Both the position numbers and the translations under genes were made by a program. From Verrucomicrobiales bacterium (GTDB lineage: Bacteria > Verrucomicrobiota > Verrucomicrobiia > Verrucomicrobiales > DEV007), in NCBI GenBank assembly GCA_029213005.1, contig JARGPI010000007.1, forward strand, positions 124,001-188,000: a stretch of 64,000 nucleotides of DNA, given 5' to 3'. Below, piece after piece: positions 1-8,631 of this stretch; the first letter of the stretch is position 1, and every line of letters starts with the position of its first letter. The notes beneath the pieces were generated by a model, which had not been told where the DNA came from, did not search any database, and saw only the letters and a program-made list of their open reading frames with translations.

Positions 1-739
1 AGTTTCGCATTTCGATGAAGTCATCCTTCTCGTGCCAGACTCCCAGGGTAAAGTCGAGTTGAGATTCGCCGAAACCGGTGAGGGCGATTAGTGGTTCCGG
101 TTCGACCAGAACGTGAGGGTTAAGATCTGCGACACTGCGCAGCACCTCCAGCACCCGCTCGGGATCCTCGCGGTAGGAAACGCCCAGCTTGATATCAAAT
201 CGTCTGATCGGGTGCCGGGTGATATTCGTTAATTGTCCCTTCACCAGCGTTTCATTGGGAAGGCGAACCGAGAGGTTGTTGAACGTGCGAAGCGTTAAAC
301 TGAGCATATCGATCGATTCCACGACTCCGGTTTCATCGCCTACTTTAATCACATCCCCGACTTGAAAGGGTTTTTCGCAAAGCAGAAAGATACCGCTGAT
401 GATGTTGGATAAACTGGTTTGCGCAGCGAAACCGATGGCGATACCCAGAATACCGGCGGCTCCCAAGATGGCGGTAAGTTTGACGTCAAATTCCTGCAGC
501 ACCATCATGACGACGATGACGAAGATCCCGTAGCCGATGCCCTTGCGGAGTACCATCATCGCCTGCTTGGACAGGTAGCGTCGCCACGGACGAATCACGA
601 TTCGGCCGAGGATAATGCTGAGAATAAATCCCAGAGCAATGATGATTGCACTGACGATGATTGCCTCGTGTCGCTCCGAGAACGAATCAATGATTGGTTG
701 AAACCGTTCCGGAATGGAATTGAAAAAAGGAAAGTCCAT
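1..739 (-). CDS. MscS-family mechanosensitive channel, partial (3' end missing)
   Basis: This is a small-conductance mechanosensitive channel that would sit in the inner membrane and release solutes on hypo-osmotic shock. Read on the minus strand from an ATG at 737-739, it has an N-terminal hydrophobic helix (AIIVSAIIIALGFILSIILG). This is followed by the pore-lining TM3 region with the Gly/Ala-rich pattern ILGAAGILGIAIGFAAQ, then the conserved beta domain stretch GDVIKVGDETGVVESIDMLS and LPNETLVKGQLTN. No stop codon occurs before the window edge, so the C-terminus lies outside. It starts 4 bp after the stop of the DUF432-like gene and is probably cotranscribed with it. The family assignment is secure; the substrate and tension threshold cannot be inferred. 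Confidence 0.9.
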   Translation of the reverse strand, partial: MDFPFFNSIPERFQPIIDSFSERHEAIIVSAIIIALGFILSIILGRIVIRPWRRYLSKQAMMVLRKGIGYGIFVIVVMMVLQEFDVKLTAILGAAGILGIAIGFAAQTSLSNIISGIFLLCEKPFQVGDVIKVGDETGVVESIDMLSLTLRTFNNLSVRLPNETLVKGQLTNITRHPIRRFDIKLGVSYREDPERVLEVLRSVADLNPHVLVEPEPLIALTGFGESQLDFTLGVWHEKDDFIEMRN

Positions 740-743
740 TATC

Positions 744-1595
744 TCAATGAATTTCGATGGTCTTACGAAGGTTGTTGAAGGTCCGGAGCAAAATGCCGCC
801 GGGGGAGACTTTTATTCTCGCTTGCGCGATCTCGGCAGCGTTCGGTTCAGTGGAGGGAGCTCCGCTTCCATAGGTAACCTGACTGACTTCAAAGGTTGAA
901 CTTTTGCTGACCCGAATTTCATTGCTCCAGAGATACTGTTCGCCCTGGTAAATTTTAAGGTGATTAACCCGGATACAGATTCGTTCGAACGGAAGAGGTT
1001 CTGACGAACGGTTTATAATAGTTACCGGACAGACAACGCGGTAAGGGAAGGGCTGGAGTTCCAAATGATCCCGCGCTGCGTTGGTGGAGGAGGCATAGCA
1101 GGCTTCCCCTTCCAGAGGTGTGCCGAACCAGCTGCGTGATAGATTTGCGAGAGCGAGAGTGGTCAGGGTGCGGGGACTGTTTTCCCTGCCGGCGACTAAC
1201 TTCACGCAAAGAGAAACCCGGCAAAAAAAACTGGCCGTGGAATTGGAGGGGATCTCAACCCTCGATAGAGGTTTCGAAATAATCGATCGATCCGGAAACT
1301 CGGGCTTCAAGCTTAGCGTGTCGTCTCCCTCCTGGGAATTGAACGCAAACCGTTCGTATTCGAGATCGTCAGGAAAGGCTGACGGGACGGCAAGTGTCCA
1401 CCGGTCGTCCTGAGACCGGTCGGGTGTCATAATGGATGCCACGTGCCACTCACCCTTGGTGTGTCGGACCCAAAAAGCCAGGGGGCCCAGCTCCCAGTGA
1501 CGGGTTTCCCCGACCGGTATCGATATCGTAGTCCAAAAAGGTTCCATGCAAGTGCGGGATAATAACCCGCCCTGCAGCAACGTCCAGTCCCGCAA
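744..1595 (-). CDS. DUF432-like protein next to MscS
   Basis: A 283-residue protein with no signal peptide or membrane helix, rich in beta-type sequence. It resembles DUF432 proteins in overall look: an early W-EPFWTTISIPVGE segment, then RWTLAVPSAFPDD and a central ASFFCRVSLCVKLV strand. The assignment comes from memory of the family and is tentative. The first possible start is TTG at 1595, three bases after the upstream gene's stop; an internal ATG at 1547 (MEPFWTTIS) is an alternative and would shorten it by 16 residues. The MscS gene begins 4 bp downstream, so a functional link with the channel, perhaps as a cytoplasmic partner, is a reasonable inference. No catalytic motif is apparent. 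Confidence 0.6.
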   Translation of the reverse strand: MRDWTLLQGGLLSRTCMEPFWTTISIPVGETRHWELGPLAFWVRHTKGEWHVASIMTPDRSQDDRWTLAVPSAFPDDLEYERFAFNSQEGDDTLSLKPEFPDRSIISKPLSRVEIPSNSTASFFCRVSLCVKLVAGRENSPRTLTTLALANLSRSWFGTPLEGEACYASSTNAARDHLELQPFPYRVVCPVTIINRSSEPLPFERICIRVNHLKIYQGEQYLWSNEIRVSKSSTFEVSQVTYGSGAPSTEPNAAEIAQARIKVSPGGILLRTFNNLRKTIEIH

Positions 1596-1598
1596 CTG

Positions 1599-2066
1599 TC
1601 AGCCGGCACTCTTCATCGCGGAAGCTCCCATGATGCCGAAGATCATGGCTCCGATGATGATGAGAATGTAGAACGCGATGAAAAGGATCATCATAATACC
1701 CACATATTTCCAGAAACCCCGCTGTTCATCCAGAGCCGAAACCAGTCCTTCCTCGCTGGGGACCTTCATCAGGTCGGAGACCTTCTTGGAAAATTTGGTC
1801 AGTTTCAAAGCCGGGTAGATGTAGATCAGGGCGAGGATGAAATAGAAAACGCCAATACCGATTCCGAGCAGAGGTCCCTCTAATCCACCCAAAGGACTGT
1901 TCGCCCCGGCTGCACCAAGTGATGAACCCATCGAACCCAATATCGCCATCGCGATTCCGGAAAGCAGCAGTAACGCGGCACCCAGCCAGAGCATGATAGC
2001 AAAGAAAAGTGTCCAGCCGCGGGTTCTTGCCAATTGATCGATCACTGCGTTATTCTCTAAGTTCAT
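1599..2066 (-). CDS. DUF5362-like integral membrane protein
   Basis: A 155-residue membrane protein beginning MNLENNAVIDQLARTRGW. The ATG at 2064-2066 is preferred over an upstream in-frame start because the 66 extra residues are polar, Arg-rich and overlap the divergent desulfurase gene. It has about four hydrophobic helices: residues near 18-42, a Gly-rich loop, 70-95, and a final one near 125-148. A conserved-looking YIYPALKLTKFSKKVSDLM segment lies between helices, which is typical of the DUF5362 type. It is the first gene of a tight three-gene cluster with the DUF432-like gene and MscS (gap of 3 bp). The role is unknown. Confidence 0.65.
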   Translation of the reverse strand: MNLENNAVIDQLARTRGWTLFFAIMLWLGAALLLLSGIAMAILGSMGSSLGAAGANSPLGGLEGPLLGIGIGVFYFILALIYIYPALKLTKFSKKVSDLMKVPSEEGLVSALDEQRGFWKYVGIMMILFIAFYILIIIGAMIFGIMGASAMKSAG

Positions 2067-2170
2067 GGACCGATTCTGTTGAAAAGGTGACGCTTTGGCA
2101 AGCTCAGAGAGACATCGATTTGTGTGACTCTCCTGTTTGAAGTCAACGTGGTATCGCCGATATTCAGATT

Positions 2171-3340
2171 GTGATTTACTTCGACAACAACGCAACAACC
2201 CAAGTCGATCCAGCCGTGGCTGACGGGATGGAACCCTGGCTTCGTGATCATTATGGAAACCCATCGGCCGGTTATCGATTTGGCAAAGCAGCCCGCAAAG
2301 CCATTGGTGAAGCCCGGGAAAAAGTGGCAGCTCTGATCGGTGCGGATCCGGAGGAAATCATATTCACCAGTGGAGGAACTGAATCAAATAATACCGCGAT
2401 AACTTCGGCCCTGCGCACCTGGCCGGAGAAAAAAAATCTTCTCGCCAGCACCGTGGAGCACAGTGCGATCTACGAACCGTTGCAGTTTTTCGATGGTACA
2501 GGGTACAGTCTGAAATTGAACAGGGTTCAGTCCGATGGAATACTCGACCTTGACGATTGGCAGACGCTGCTCGGGGAAAATGACACCGCTTTCTGTTCTC
2601 TGATTTGGGCGAACAATGAGACCGGCGTCATCAGCCCCGTTGTCAAAGCTGCGGAAATCGCCAACGAGGCGGGCGTGTATTTTCATACCGATGCCGTGCA
2701 GGCCATCGGGAAGATTCCGGTGTCGGTTGACTGTGCGCCGATCCATTCCCTGGCGATGTCGGCCCATAAATTTCACGGGCCAAAAGGAATCGGGGCACTT
2801 TATATCAACCGGCACACCCGGTTCAAACCATTGCTTTTCGGTGGCGGGCAGGAGAATGAAAAACGGTCCGGAACTGAAAATGTTGCCGGCATTGTCGGCA
2901 TGGGCATCGCGGCGGAACTGGCAGCTAAACGTCTCGATGCCATGAAGCAGGTTGCGACGCTGAGGGACGAGTTCGAAGCCAAAGTCAAAGAGGAGATCGA
3001 GGGCGTGGAGGTAAACGGCGATATCGGGGATCGTCTCCCCAATACGACAAATCTATACTTCCCCGGAGTTGATGGAGAGGGACTTTTGATTCTTCTCGAC
3101 GAAGCGGGGCTCTGTTGTTCACCCGGTTCCGCCTGCAGTACCGGCTCGGTCCAGCCCAGTCGAATTTTGAAAGCAATGGGTTGTTCCGCGTCCCGCGCAC
3201 GAAGCAGTGTACGCTTCTCCCTGTCCCATCTCAGCCGCGCCGAAGAAGTTGCCGACGCCGTGAAGATGATCGGGATCGCCGTGGGAAAATTGCGAGTCAC
3301 TTTGCCATCCGGAGGCGGGGTAAAAATCAACACCGCGTGA
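2171..3340 (+). CDS. Cysteine desulfurase, NifS/IscS type
   Basis: A PLP-dependent enzyme that removes sulfur from L-cysteine, giving alanine and an enzyme persulfide for Fe-S cluster or tRNA thiolation. The 389-residue sequence begins MIYFDNNATT at a GTG and shows the class V aminotransferase pattern. FTSGGTESNN binds the cofactor phosphate, HTDAVQAIGK carries the PLP-contacting Asp, and SAHKFHGPKG holds the Schiff-base lysine (about K200). The catalytic cysteine lies in SPGSACSTG (about C322), within the longer loop seen in group I IscS/NifS enzymes. No iscU, iscR or nif genes are adjacent. mnmA, a possible sulfur acceptor via a relay, lies 27 kb away. A short repeat shared with the 15.6 kb intergenic region is embedded at 2495-2518. 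Confidence 0.92.
   Translation: MIYFDNNATTQVDPAVADGMEPWLRDHYGNPSAGYRFGKAARKAIGEAREKVAALIGADPEEIIFTSGGTESNNTAITSALRTWPEKKNLLASTVEHSAIYEPLQFFDGTGYSLKLNRVQSDGILDLDDWQTLLGENDTAFCSLIWANNETGVISPVVKAAEIANEAGVYFHTDAVQAIGKIPVSVDCAPIHSLAMSAHKFHGPKGIGALYINRHTRFKPLLFGGGQENEKRSGTENVAGIVGMGIAAELAAKRLDAMKQVATLRDEFEAKVKEEIEGVEVNGDIGDRLPNTTNLYFPGVDGEGLLILLDEAGLCCSPGSACSTGSVQPSRILKAMGCSASRARSSVRFSLSHLSRAEEVADAVKMIGIAVGKLRVTLPSGGGVKINTA
2495..2518. repeat. Copy of a dispersed GTACAGGGTAC repeat inside the desulfurase gene
   Basis: The stretch contains GTACAGGGTACAGTCTGA followed by AATTG, which matches 15606-15627 in all but one position. In the desulfurase it is read in frame as DGTGYSLKL. Related copies occur at 15601-15640 and, as an inverted pair, at 37463-37503. 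A looser copy lies near 30613. Confidence 0.5.
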
Positions 3341-3432
3341 CTTTGGCGCTGGAACCCTTTTAGTACGCAAGGTTTTCGTTGACCATTACGCACTTTGGGC
3401 GCAACCTACGCGCTCACAAATTCGCTAGTCAA

Positions 3433-4464
3433 ATGCCAGCAAAAATCTACACAGATAAAGACGCCGATCTTGGCGTTTTGAAGGGAAAAACCCTCGCCGT
3501 TATCGGCTTCGGTTCTCAGGGTCACGCACACGCTCTTAATTTAAAAGACAGTGGTGCAAACGTTATCATCGGTCTCACTCCGAAAAGTAAGTCACGCAAA
3601 GTGGCTGAAGATTTTGGATTCGAGGTCATGGACACAGAAGAAGCTGCGAAGGCTGGAGATGTGATTTTCATGGCAGTGCCAGACACAAAAATCGGTGCGA
3701 TTTACAAAGAAAGCGTCGAGCCGCACCTTACCAAAGGAAAGACTCTACTTTTCAGTCACGGGTTCGCGATCCATTACGGAACCGTCATACCACCGGAAGA
3801 TGTGAACGTTATCATGGTTGCTCCTAAGGGACCGGGTCACACCGTTCGCAGTCAGTTCGTCGAAGGCAAAGGTGTGCCTGCACTGATCGCGATCCATCAG
3901 GATCCAGGTAAAAAGGACGCAAAGAAAATTGCTCTCGCCTGGGCAAAAGGAGTCGGCGGTACTCGCGCCGGTGTTTTCCAAACTGACTTTAAAGAAGAAA
4001 CTGAAACCGATCTCTTCGGTGAGCAGGCAGTACTTTGTGGTGGTGTTTCCGCCCTGATCACTGCCGGTTTTGAAGTTCTGGTCGAAGCTGGATATCAGCC
4101 CGAGATGGCTTACTTCGAGTGTCTCCACGAAATGAAACTCATCGTCGACATGATCAATGAGTCAGGTATTTCCGGAATGCGTTTCTCAATTTCCGAAACG
4201 GCTGAGTATGGTGACGTGACCGTTGGTCCTAAAATCATCACTCCTGCTGTTAAGAAGAATATGGAGAAAGTTCTCAAGCGAATCCAGAATGGTCAGTTCG
4301 CTAAAGAATGGATCAAAGAGGACGAAGAGGGACAGCCTAACTTCAACGAGCTTCGCAAAGAAGGTGCCGCTCACGAAATCGAGAAAGTTGGCAAGCGCCT
4401 CCGTGGCACGATGCCCTGGCTCAAGAAGCGCGACCTCAAAGGTGCTCAGGCTGCGTATCATTGA
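3433..4464 (+). CDS. ilvC: Ketol-acid reductoisomerase (NADP+)
   Basis: Acetohydroxy acid isomeroreductase of the valine/leucine/isoleucine pathway, acting in the cytoplasm on acetolactate or acetohydroxybutyrate. The 343-residue length fits class I enzymes. The Rossmann motif [17 protein letters not shown] lies near residues 25-42, and [11 protein letters not shown] is the conserved loop of the family. The metal site includes [12 protein letters not shown] and the C-terminal ISETAEYGD region. The ATG at 3433 is chosen because [13 protein letters not shown] is the usual N-terminus; the in-frame TTG at 3379 would add an atypical 18 residues. No other ilv gene is adjacent. A strong terminator follows at 4513. 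Confidence 0.95.
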   Translation: MPAKIYTDKDADLGVLKGKTLAVIGFGSQGHAHALNLKDSGANVIIGLTPKSKSRKVAEDFGFEVMDTEEAAKAGDVIFMAVPDTKIGAIYKESVEPHLTKGKTLLFSHGFAIHYGTVIPPEDVNVIMVAPKGPGHTVRSQFVEGKGVPALIAIHQDPGKKDAKKIALAWAKGVGGTRAGVFQTDFKEETETDLFGEQAVLCGGVSALITAGFEVLVEAGYQPEMAYFECLHEMKLIVDMINESGISGMRFSISETAEYGDVTVGPKIITPAVKKNMEKVLKRIQNGQFAKEWIKEDEEGQPNFNELRKEGAAHEIEKVGKRLRGTMPWLKKRDLKGAQAAYH

Positions 4465-4512
4465 TCACAAGCCTGATCGTGCCGGGAAATTTTTTCCGAC
4501 CGAATTTGAAAA

Positions 4513-4546
4513 GCCGGAGCGTAACTGCTCCGGCTTTTTCTTTTTC
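4513..4546 (+). terminator. Rho-independent terminator of ilvC
   Basis: A perfect 8-bp stem (GCCGGAGC at 4513-4520 with GCTCCGGC at 4527-4534) with a 6-nt loop, followed by TTTTTCTTTTTC. It lies about 50 bp after the ilvC stop and separates it from the convergent gene. Confidence 0.88.
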
Positions 4547-4588
4547 AAATTAAAATCTCAGCAGACCGCTGAAAGGAAGTGACTATCG

Positions 4589-5158
4589 TCACGTTCGACA
4601 ATTGTCCCCGGATCGATTCCGGTTCTTAAATAAAGACCAGGATTTTCGGGAAACCGATTGGGCCGAAGTTGAACTGCGTTTGACCGGTTGATAGGTGCTG
4701 GCGGCAGGCTTCGGAGCGGGAGCCACCGGTTTAGGTTCTTCGACTTCTTCGGAGGTATAGGGTAACTCAGGCTCTTCAAGGATTACCGGAGCTGCTTCTG
4801 GAATCGGTGGGGCTGGAATTCTGGGACCCGGAGTATAGGGCGCAAATTTTGTGGTGGGAATGGGCGGTTCGGTCGGTTCATAGATAATTCCTTCCGTAGG
4901 GATCGGTGGTTCGATAACCATCGCAGAGGTTTGAACCGTCTCTGACCGGAGGCTGACCCGGCTGGGAGCTATCGGTTTAAACTCCCGCTTCTTACGCGCA
5001 GGTGGTTTTTTCGCCGTAGAGGGATCGGATAAAACCTGATACCGTGGGGGATATCCATCGGAGGCGGAGACCGTTGACGCGCCGGGTATTGACGCCATCC
5101 CGACCGCAAAAGCAGCCACAACGGGTAGGGTTGTGTGAGTTTTGTGTTTGTGTTTCAT
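4589..5158 (-). CDS. Secreted proline-rich hypothetical protein
   Basis: A 189-residue protein of unknown function. The ATG at 5156-5158 gives MKHKHKTHTTLPVVAAFAVG, a plausible Sec signal peptide with cleavage near ASA/STVSA. An upstream in-frame start would add an Ile-rich AT-encoded extension and is rejected. The mature part is low-complexity: basic KKPPARKKREFKP, then alternating Pro/Glu/Ile runs (EPPIPTEG, EPTEPPIPTT, PAPPIPEAAP) and a Lys/Ser-rich C-terminus. Such regions usually span the periplasm or cell wall or act as flexible linkers. It is convergent with ilvC and divergent from the cytochrome gene. Function is unknown. Confidence 0.7.
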   Translation of the reverse strand: MKHKHKTHTTLPVVAAFAVGMASIPGASTVSASDGYPPRYQVLSDPSTAKKPPARKKREFKPIAPSRVSLRSETVQTSAMVIEPPIPTEGIIYEPTEPPIPTTKFAPYTPGPRIPAPPIPEAAPVILEEPELPYTSEEVEEPKPVAPAPKPAASTYQPVKRSSTSAQSVSRKSWSLFKNRNRSGDNCRT

Positions 5159-5335
5159 AATGGTAATTATGATAATTATAATATAGCGCATGTTTTGGTA
5201 AGTGAGCAACTCAAATTCCCGAAATATTAAGCTTTGGAAATTATTGCCATGATCTGCGCCATGAAAATCGCTTACTTTGACTTGATAAGGTTTAGTAAGG
5301 CCAAGATATTAGCTCTCAGCCATAAGTTTTCCGAA

Positions 5336-6736
5336 ATGATCAATTCCAAATCTATATTAACAATTGTCGCAGCACTGGCGGTTCTTCCTTCATTCGTCCT
5401 TGCTGATAATCAGAAGAAAATTCTATACAAAGAGGCAATTGCTCCGGTTCTGGGAGCAAAATGTGGTGGGTGCCATGGCGAGAAAAAGCAGAAAGGAAAA
5501 CTCCGGGTCGATTCCATCGAGGCAATGATCAAAGGTGGTAGCGAGGGAACCTCTCTCGTTCCGGGCGATCCTGATGAGAGCACCCTGCTCCAGCGGGTCC
5601 ACCTGCCCTTGGATGATGACGAGCACATGCCGCCGGAAGGTAAAGACCAACTCACACCGGACGAAGTGGCGGTAATCGAGTTCTGGGTCAAATCCGGAGC
5701 TAAAGGAGATGCCACCGTGGAGTCGTTGTCCGCCACGCCGGAAATCACAAAAGCAATCACCGCCGTTCTGGCAGCGGTTCCGGCAAAGAGTGAAGCTAAA
5801 GATGATAAAGGCGCTACCGAGATTTCAGAGGCCGATCAAAAGTTGATTGATGAGACAATTAAGAAAGTAAGTAGCGAAGGCGGCAATCTGATGGCGATCG
5901 CGCAGGACACCCCACAATTGCGGTTTTCCGCGCTCAACGTAGCCAAAGAATTCGATGATAAGAATCTCGAGACGTTAAAGCCGGTAGGGGAGCATATCCT
6001 CTGGCTTAACCTGGCTCGCACTCAGGTCACCGATAAAGGGCTCGCCGGTCTTCAATCCATGAAGAACCTCACCCGTCTGCATTTGGAGAACACAAAAATT
6101 TCCGACGCGGCTCTTGATCACATCAAGACACTTCCCAAGTTGGAATACCTGAATCTTTACGGAACCGAAATCAGCGATGCGGGGATTGCTAAGTTAGCCA
6201 GTAACGAGAACCTCAAAAAGCTGTTCCTCTGGCAGACCAAAGCTTCGGAAAAAGGTGTCGCAGCTCTGGCAAAAGCCGTTCCCGGGATTGATATCAACAC
6301 AGGGTGGAAAGAGCCCGTCGTGGTTGCGGCTGTCGCACCTCCTGCTAAAACCGAACCGGCCAAACCTGCGCCGAAACCGACTCCCGCTCCCGCTAAGAAA
6401 CCGACTCCGGCTCCGGTAGAGAAAAAACCGGAACCGGCCAAACCGGCACCTGTTAAAAAGCCGGAGCCAGCACCGAAACCCGCTCCCAAGCCTGCCGCTC
6501 CCAAAGGTAGTTTGGAAACCGCTTTGGCTGAGTTAACTGCCGCAGCGGAAAAAGCTAAGAAAGAGGCGGGTGAGGCTAATTCCGCCTATGAAGCTGCGCT
6601 CAAGAAAGTAGAGGCACTGACCCGCGAGGCTGAAGGTATGAAAGCCGCTGCTGTAAAAGCGACTGATCTGGAGAAGAAAACCGTCGCTGCCCTTGAGGAA
6701 TTGATCAAAGCGGTCGAGGCAAGCCGGAAGAAATAG
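5336..6736 (+). CDS. Secreted planctomycete-type cytochrome c with leucine-rich repeats
   Basis: A 466-residue exported protein. The ATG at 5336 gives a clear signal peptide (MINSKSILTIVAALAVLPSF, cleavage near VLA-DN); the longer upstream reading has no signal character. Residues about 28-125 form a PSCyt1-like cytochrome domain with the haem motif CGGCHG (C43, C46, H47), SLVPGDPDES, and an EHMPP segment that offers the axial Met. Residues about 185-320 carry leucine-rich repeats of the type LEHLxLxxTxISDAALDHI. A Pro/Ala/Lys linker follows, then an Ala/Glu/Lys coiled coil at the C-terminus. Haem plus LRR proteins are common in Planctomycetota and Verrucomicrobiota. An electron-transfer or surface-binding role is inferred. 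A terminator lies just downstream. Confidence 0.85.
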   Translation: MINSKSILTIVAALAVLPSFVLADNQKKILYKEAIAPVLGAKCGGCHGEKKQKGKLRVDSIEAMIKGGSEGTSLVPGDPDESTLLQRVHLPLDDDEHMPPEGKDQLTPDEVAVIEFWVKSGAKGDATVESLSATPEITKAITAVLAAVPAKSEAKDDKGATEISEADQKLIDETIKKVSSEGGNLMAIAQDTPQLRFSALNVAKEFDDKNLETLKPVGEHILWLNLARTQVTDKGLAGLQSMKNLTRLHLENTKISDAALDHIKTLPKLEYLNLYGTEISDAGIAKLASNENLKKLFLWQTKASEKGVAALAKAVPGIDINTGWKEPVVVAAVAPPAKTEPAKPAPKPTPAPAKKPTPAPVEKKPEPAKPAPVKKPEPAPKPAPKPAAPKGSLETALAELTAAAEKAKKEAGEANSAYEAALKKVEALTREAEGMKAAAVKATDLEKKTVAALEELIKAVEASRKK

Positions 6737-6758
6737 TTCACCGAAAATCTATAGATGG

Positions 6759-6796
6759 AAAAACTCCTCTGGCTTCTGCCACAGGAGTTTTTTTGT
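6759..6796. terminator. Bidirectional rho-independent terminator
   Basis: A hairpin with arms AAAACTCCTCTGGC and GCCACAGGAGTTTT around a short TTCT loop, one C-C mismatch, flanked by A and T runs on both sides. It can serve the cytochrome gene on the plus strand and the 6828 gene on the minus strand. Confidence 0.85.
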
Positions 6797-6827
6797 CGAA
6801 AGCAGTAAGAAGCAAAAGGTGGTCCGG

Positions 6828-7187
6828 TTACCTCGCGAGCTGAATTTTTTGTATCGTCTGATTGAGAAGTTCCAACTGATCGCGAGTTGCTTTGATCGTG
6901 TCGAAGACTTCCTTTGACCTGCCAATGGCGGCGTTTGCGGAACCTTCACTGGAAATTTTGATGGTACCTTCCTCGCCGGGAAAGGCCTGGAATTCGACGA
7001 GAGTATGCTCATCGAACAGACTGTCGAGCTTTTCGACAACCGCATCGTGAAGAGAAGTTGCCTGTTCCAATAACTTTCTCTCGATCTCGCGAACTTTAAA
7101 TTCGAGAGAGTTGATCTGATCAACGAGGAGCTGGCGTTGAGCAGAATTGAAGTTGATGGGATCGTTTGGCAATGTGGTCGAAGTCAT
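6828..7187 (-). CDS. Small coiled-coil hypothetical protein
   Basis: A 119-residue cytoplasmic protein starting MTSTTLPNDPINFNSAQRQL. Residues about 17-60 are strongly heptad-like (LLVDQINSLEFKVREIERKLLEQ), then a short variable middle with an FPGEEGTIKIS strand, then a second helix (DTIKATRDQLELLNQTIQKI) at the C-terminus. No recognised domain. It lies 81 bp downstream of the subtilisin-like gene in the same direction and may be the last gene of that operon. A role as an oligomeric accessory protein is only a guess. Confidence 0.65.
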   Translation of the reverse strand: MTSTTLPNDPINFNSAQRQLLVDQINSLEFKVREIERKLLEQATSLHDAVVEKLDSLFDEHTLVEFQAFPGEEGTIKISSEGSANAAIGRSKEVFDTIKATRDQLELLNQTIQKIQLAR

Positions 7188-7268
7188 GACATGTCTATTA
7201 AGTATAATAATTATATATATCTAATAGAAGTCAATTATATATATAAGATGACCGCTCCGGTCCCGGGG

Positions 7269-8051
7269 TTATTCGCGGGGTTGATATACTTTCGCGAGAT
7301 TTGCGAGGAGCGGTTTAATCAGACCCGGGTCGAGGTTGGGATATACTGAAAGAAGCTTGGCGATTTTCCCGGAAATTCGAGGTGCAGCAAAACTGCTTCC
7401 CGTCTCAATCTTCGTGGAGCCTCCGAGCCAGGGTACTTTAACTCTTTCTCCCTGAGCCATGAATGAAATCATCTGATTCGGGGTGTGGTAGATTTCCTCC
7501 GAAGGGCAATCAATCGCCCGCACACCGAAGACGCTGGGAAAATAGGCCGGCCATTCGCGGATCCCGGACTCCAAATTACTACAGGCCGCGACAATCTGGA
7601 CACCATTCAAGTAGGCCAAATCAACCCACTCCTTGTAGTCCATGACATACTTGGGTTGTCCCCGGCAACCAAAGCTGCAGTTTATAACTTGGTAACCCCG
7701 GGAAATCGCGAGATGTACCGCTTCTGCTATCACAAAGCTTCGGGAGCGGTTTTGGGTGTCGAGGGCGCGAAAGCTGCCTACGGTGATTGCCGGAACTTCG
7801 TCGAGGAGAACTCCGGCGACGGCAGTGCCATGACCATAGGCGTCGTTGCCACTGCCCTCCTCGAAATTGATGTTCATACCGTCGCAGGAAATGACGACGT
7901 CGTCAGCCAAATTCATTCCGCTCAGCAGCGGGTGACTCGATTCGATTCCGGAATCGATAATCGCCACTTTGACATTGGCTCCGTCTCCTTCTTCGAGCGC
8001 CTGTCGTGCTCCTTCGAGAGTTGGCCAGACGGTTTCGGGATCAACTCTCAT
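7269..8051 (-). CDS. Intracellular subtilisin-like serine protease (S8)
   Basis: A 260-residue S8 family peptidase domain with no signal peptide or propeptide, so it probably acts in the cytoplasm. The triad is visible: Asp in AIIDSG (about D33), His in YGHGTAVAG (about H74) and Ser in ETGSSFAAPRISG (about S220). The oxyanion Asn is likely in AACSN (N159). It is shorter than typical subtilisins and lacks a visible prodomain. ATG 8051 is preferred to the TTG three bases upstream. The start overlaps the end of the GAF-protein gene by 11 bp, which indicates tight coupling. A function as a regulatory protease controlled by the GAF protein is inferred; no substrate is evident. Confidence 0.85.
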   Translation of the reverse strand: MRVDPETVWPTLEGARQALEEGDGANVKVAIIDSGIESSHPLLSGMNLADDVVISCDGMNINFEEGSGNDAYGHGTAVAGVLLDEVPAITVGSFRALDTQNRSRSFVIAEAVHLAISRGYQVINCSFGCRGQPKYVMDYKEWVDLAYLNGVQIVAACSNLESGIREWPAYFPSVFGVRAIDCPSEEIYHTPNQMISFMAQGERVKVPWLGGSTKIETGSSFAAPRISGKIAKLLSVYPNLDPGLIKPLLANLAKVYQPRE

Positions 8052-8631
8052 CAAATCCCAGTGCGACGGAAAGAAGTTTGCCGTTCACAAGACGTTCCAC
8101 ATTGTTTCCTGCGCGAACCATTTGCTCGACATCTGAACTTTCGAAACCGGAAGGTTCCGGCGAGCCGTTGTCCTGAAGTTGGACGCAGGAAATGACGCCG
8201 CGCAGTCCAAATGCAAAGTAGAAAGGGATCACCACCATCGCCCGGGTCGACTTATGCGTTTGCCGGTCGAGAGTGTCGTCGTGACCTGATTTGGAACTGA
8301 TTTCGTTCTCGCAATAGGGTTGCTGTTGCGCGTAAACCATCGAAATGATTCCGCTTCCGATAGGCTGCTGAAAGCCCACGATTTCATCCGCATTCGGGCC
8401 GGAATTGTAAACCGCAGTGAGTTGATCGGAATCCGCCAGCCAAACGGTTCCTTCCGAGCCGCCGATACGTTTATAGACCCGGCTCAGGATATCCAGACAC
8501 ACCTCATCCAGCAACCCTGCCGTTTCGGCTGGACTGCTGGAATTAATCCAGGACTCGATGTGCTTTTCTACGTCGGTCCCGAGTTGGGTGAAAATCGGGT
8601 TGTTGAGAAATTTTAGACGGTTTCGGTTCAT
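8041..8631 (-). CDS. GAF-domain protein
   Basis: A 196-residue cytoplasmic protein. Residues about 30-185 look like one GAF sensor domain: a helix (AETAGLLDEVCLDILSRVYKRI), a strand with EGTVWLADS, then GSGIISMVYAQQQPY, and the final strands RAMVVIPFYFAFGLRGVISCVQL. There is no attached output domain, so it may signal by protein contact. It overlaps the small upstream gene by 4 bp (ATGA) and the subtilisin-like gene by 11 bp. The bound ligand is unknown. The several Cys residues could suit redox or metal sensing, but nothing in the sequence proves that. Confidence 0.8.
   Translation of the reverse strand: MNRNRLKFLNNPIFTQLGTDVEKHIESWINSSSPAETAGLLDEVCLDILSRVYKRIGGSEGTVWLADSDQLTAVYNSGPNADEIVGFQQPIGSGIISMVYAQQQPYCENEISSKSGHDDTLDRQTHKSTRAMVVIPFYFAFGLRGVISCVQLQDNGSPEPSGFESSDVEQMVRAGNNVERLVNGKLLSVALGFDES

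Noticed and set aside
4223..4582. Plus-strand frame overlapping the end of ilvC
   Set aside because: It runs through the ilvC terminator, has no domain, and lies in another frame of a clear gene.
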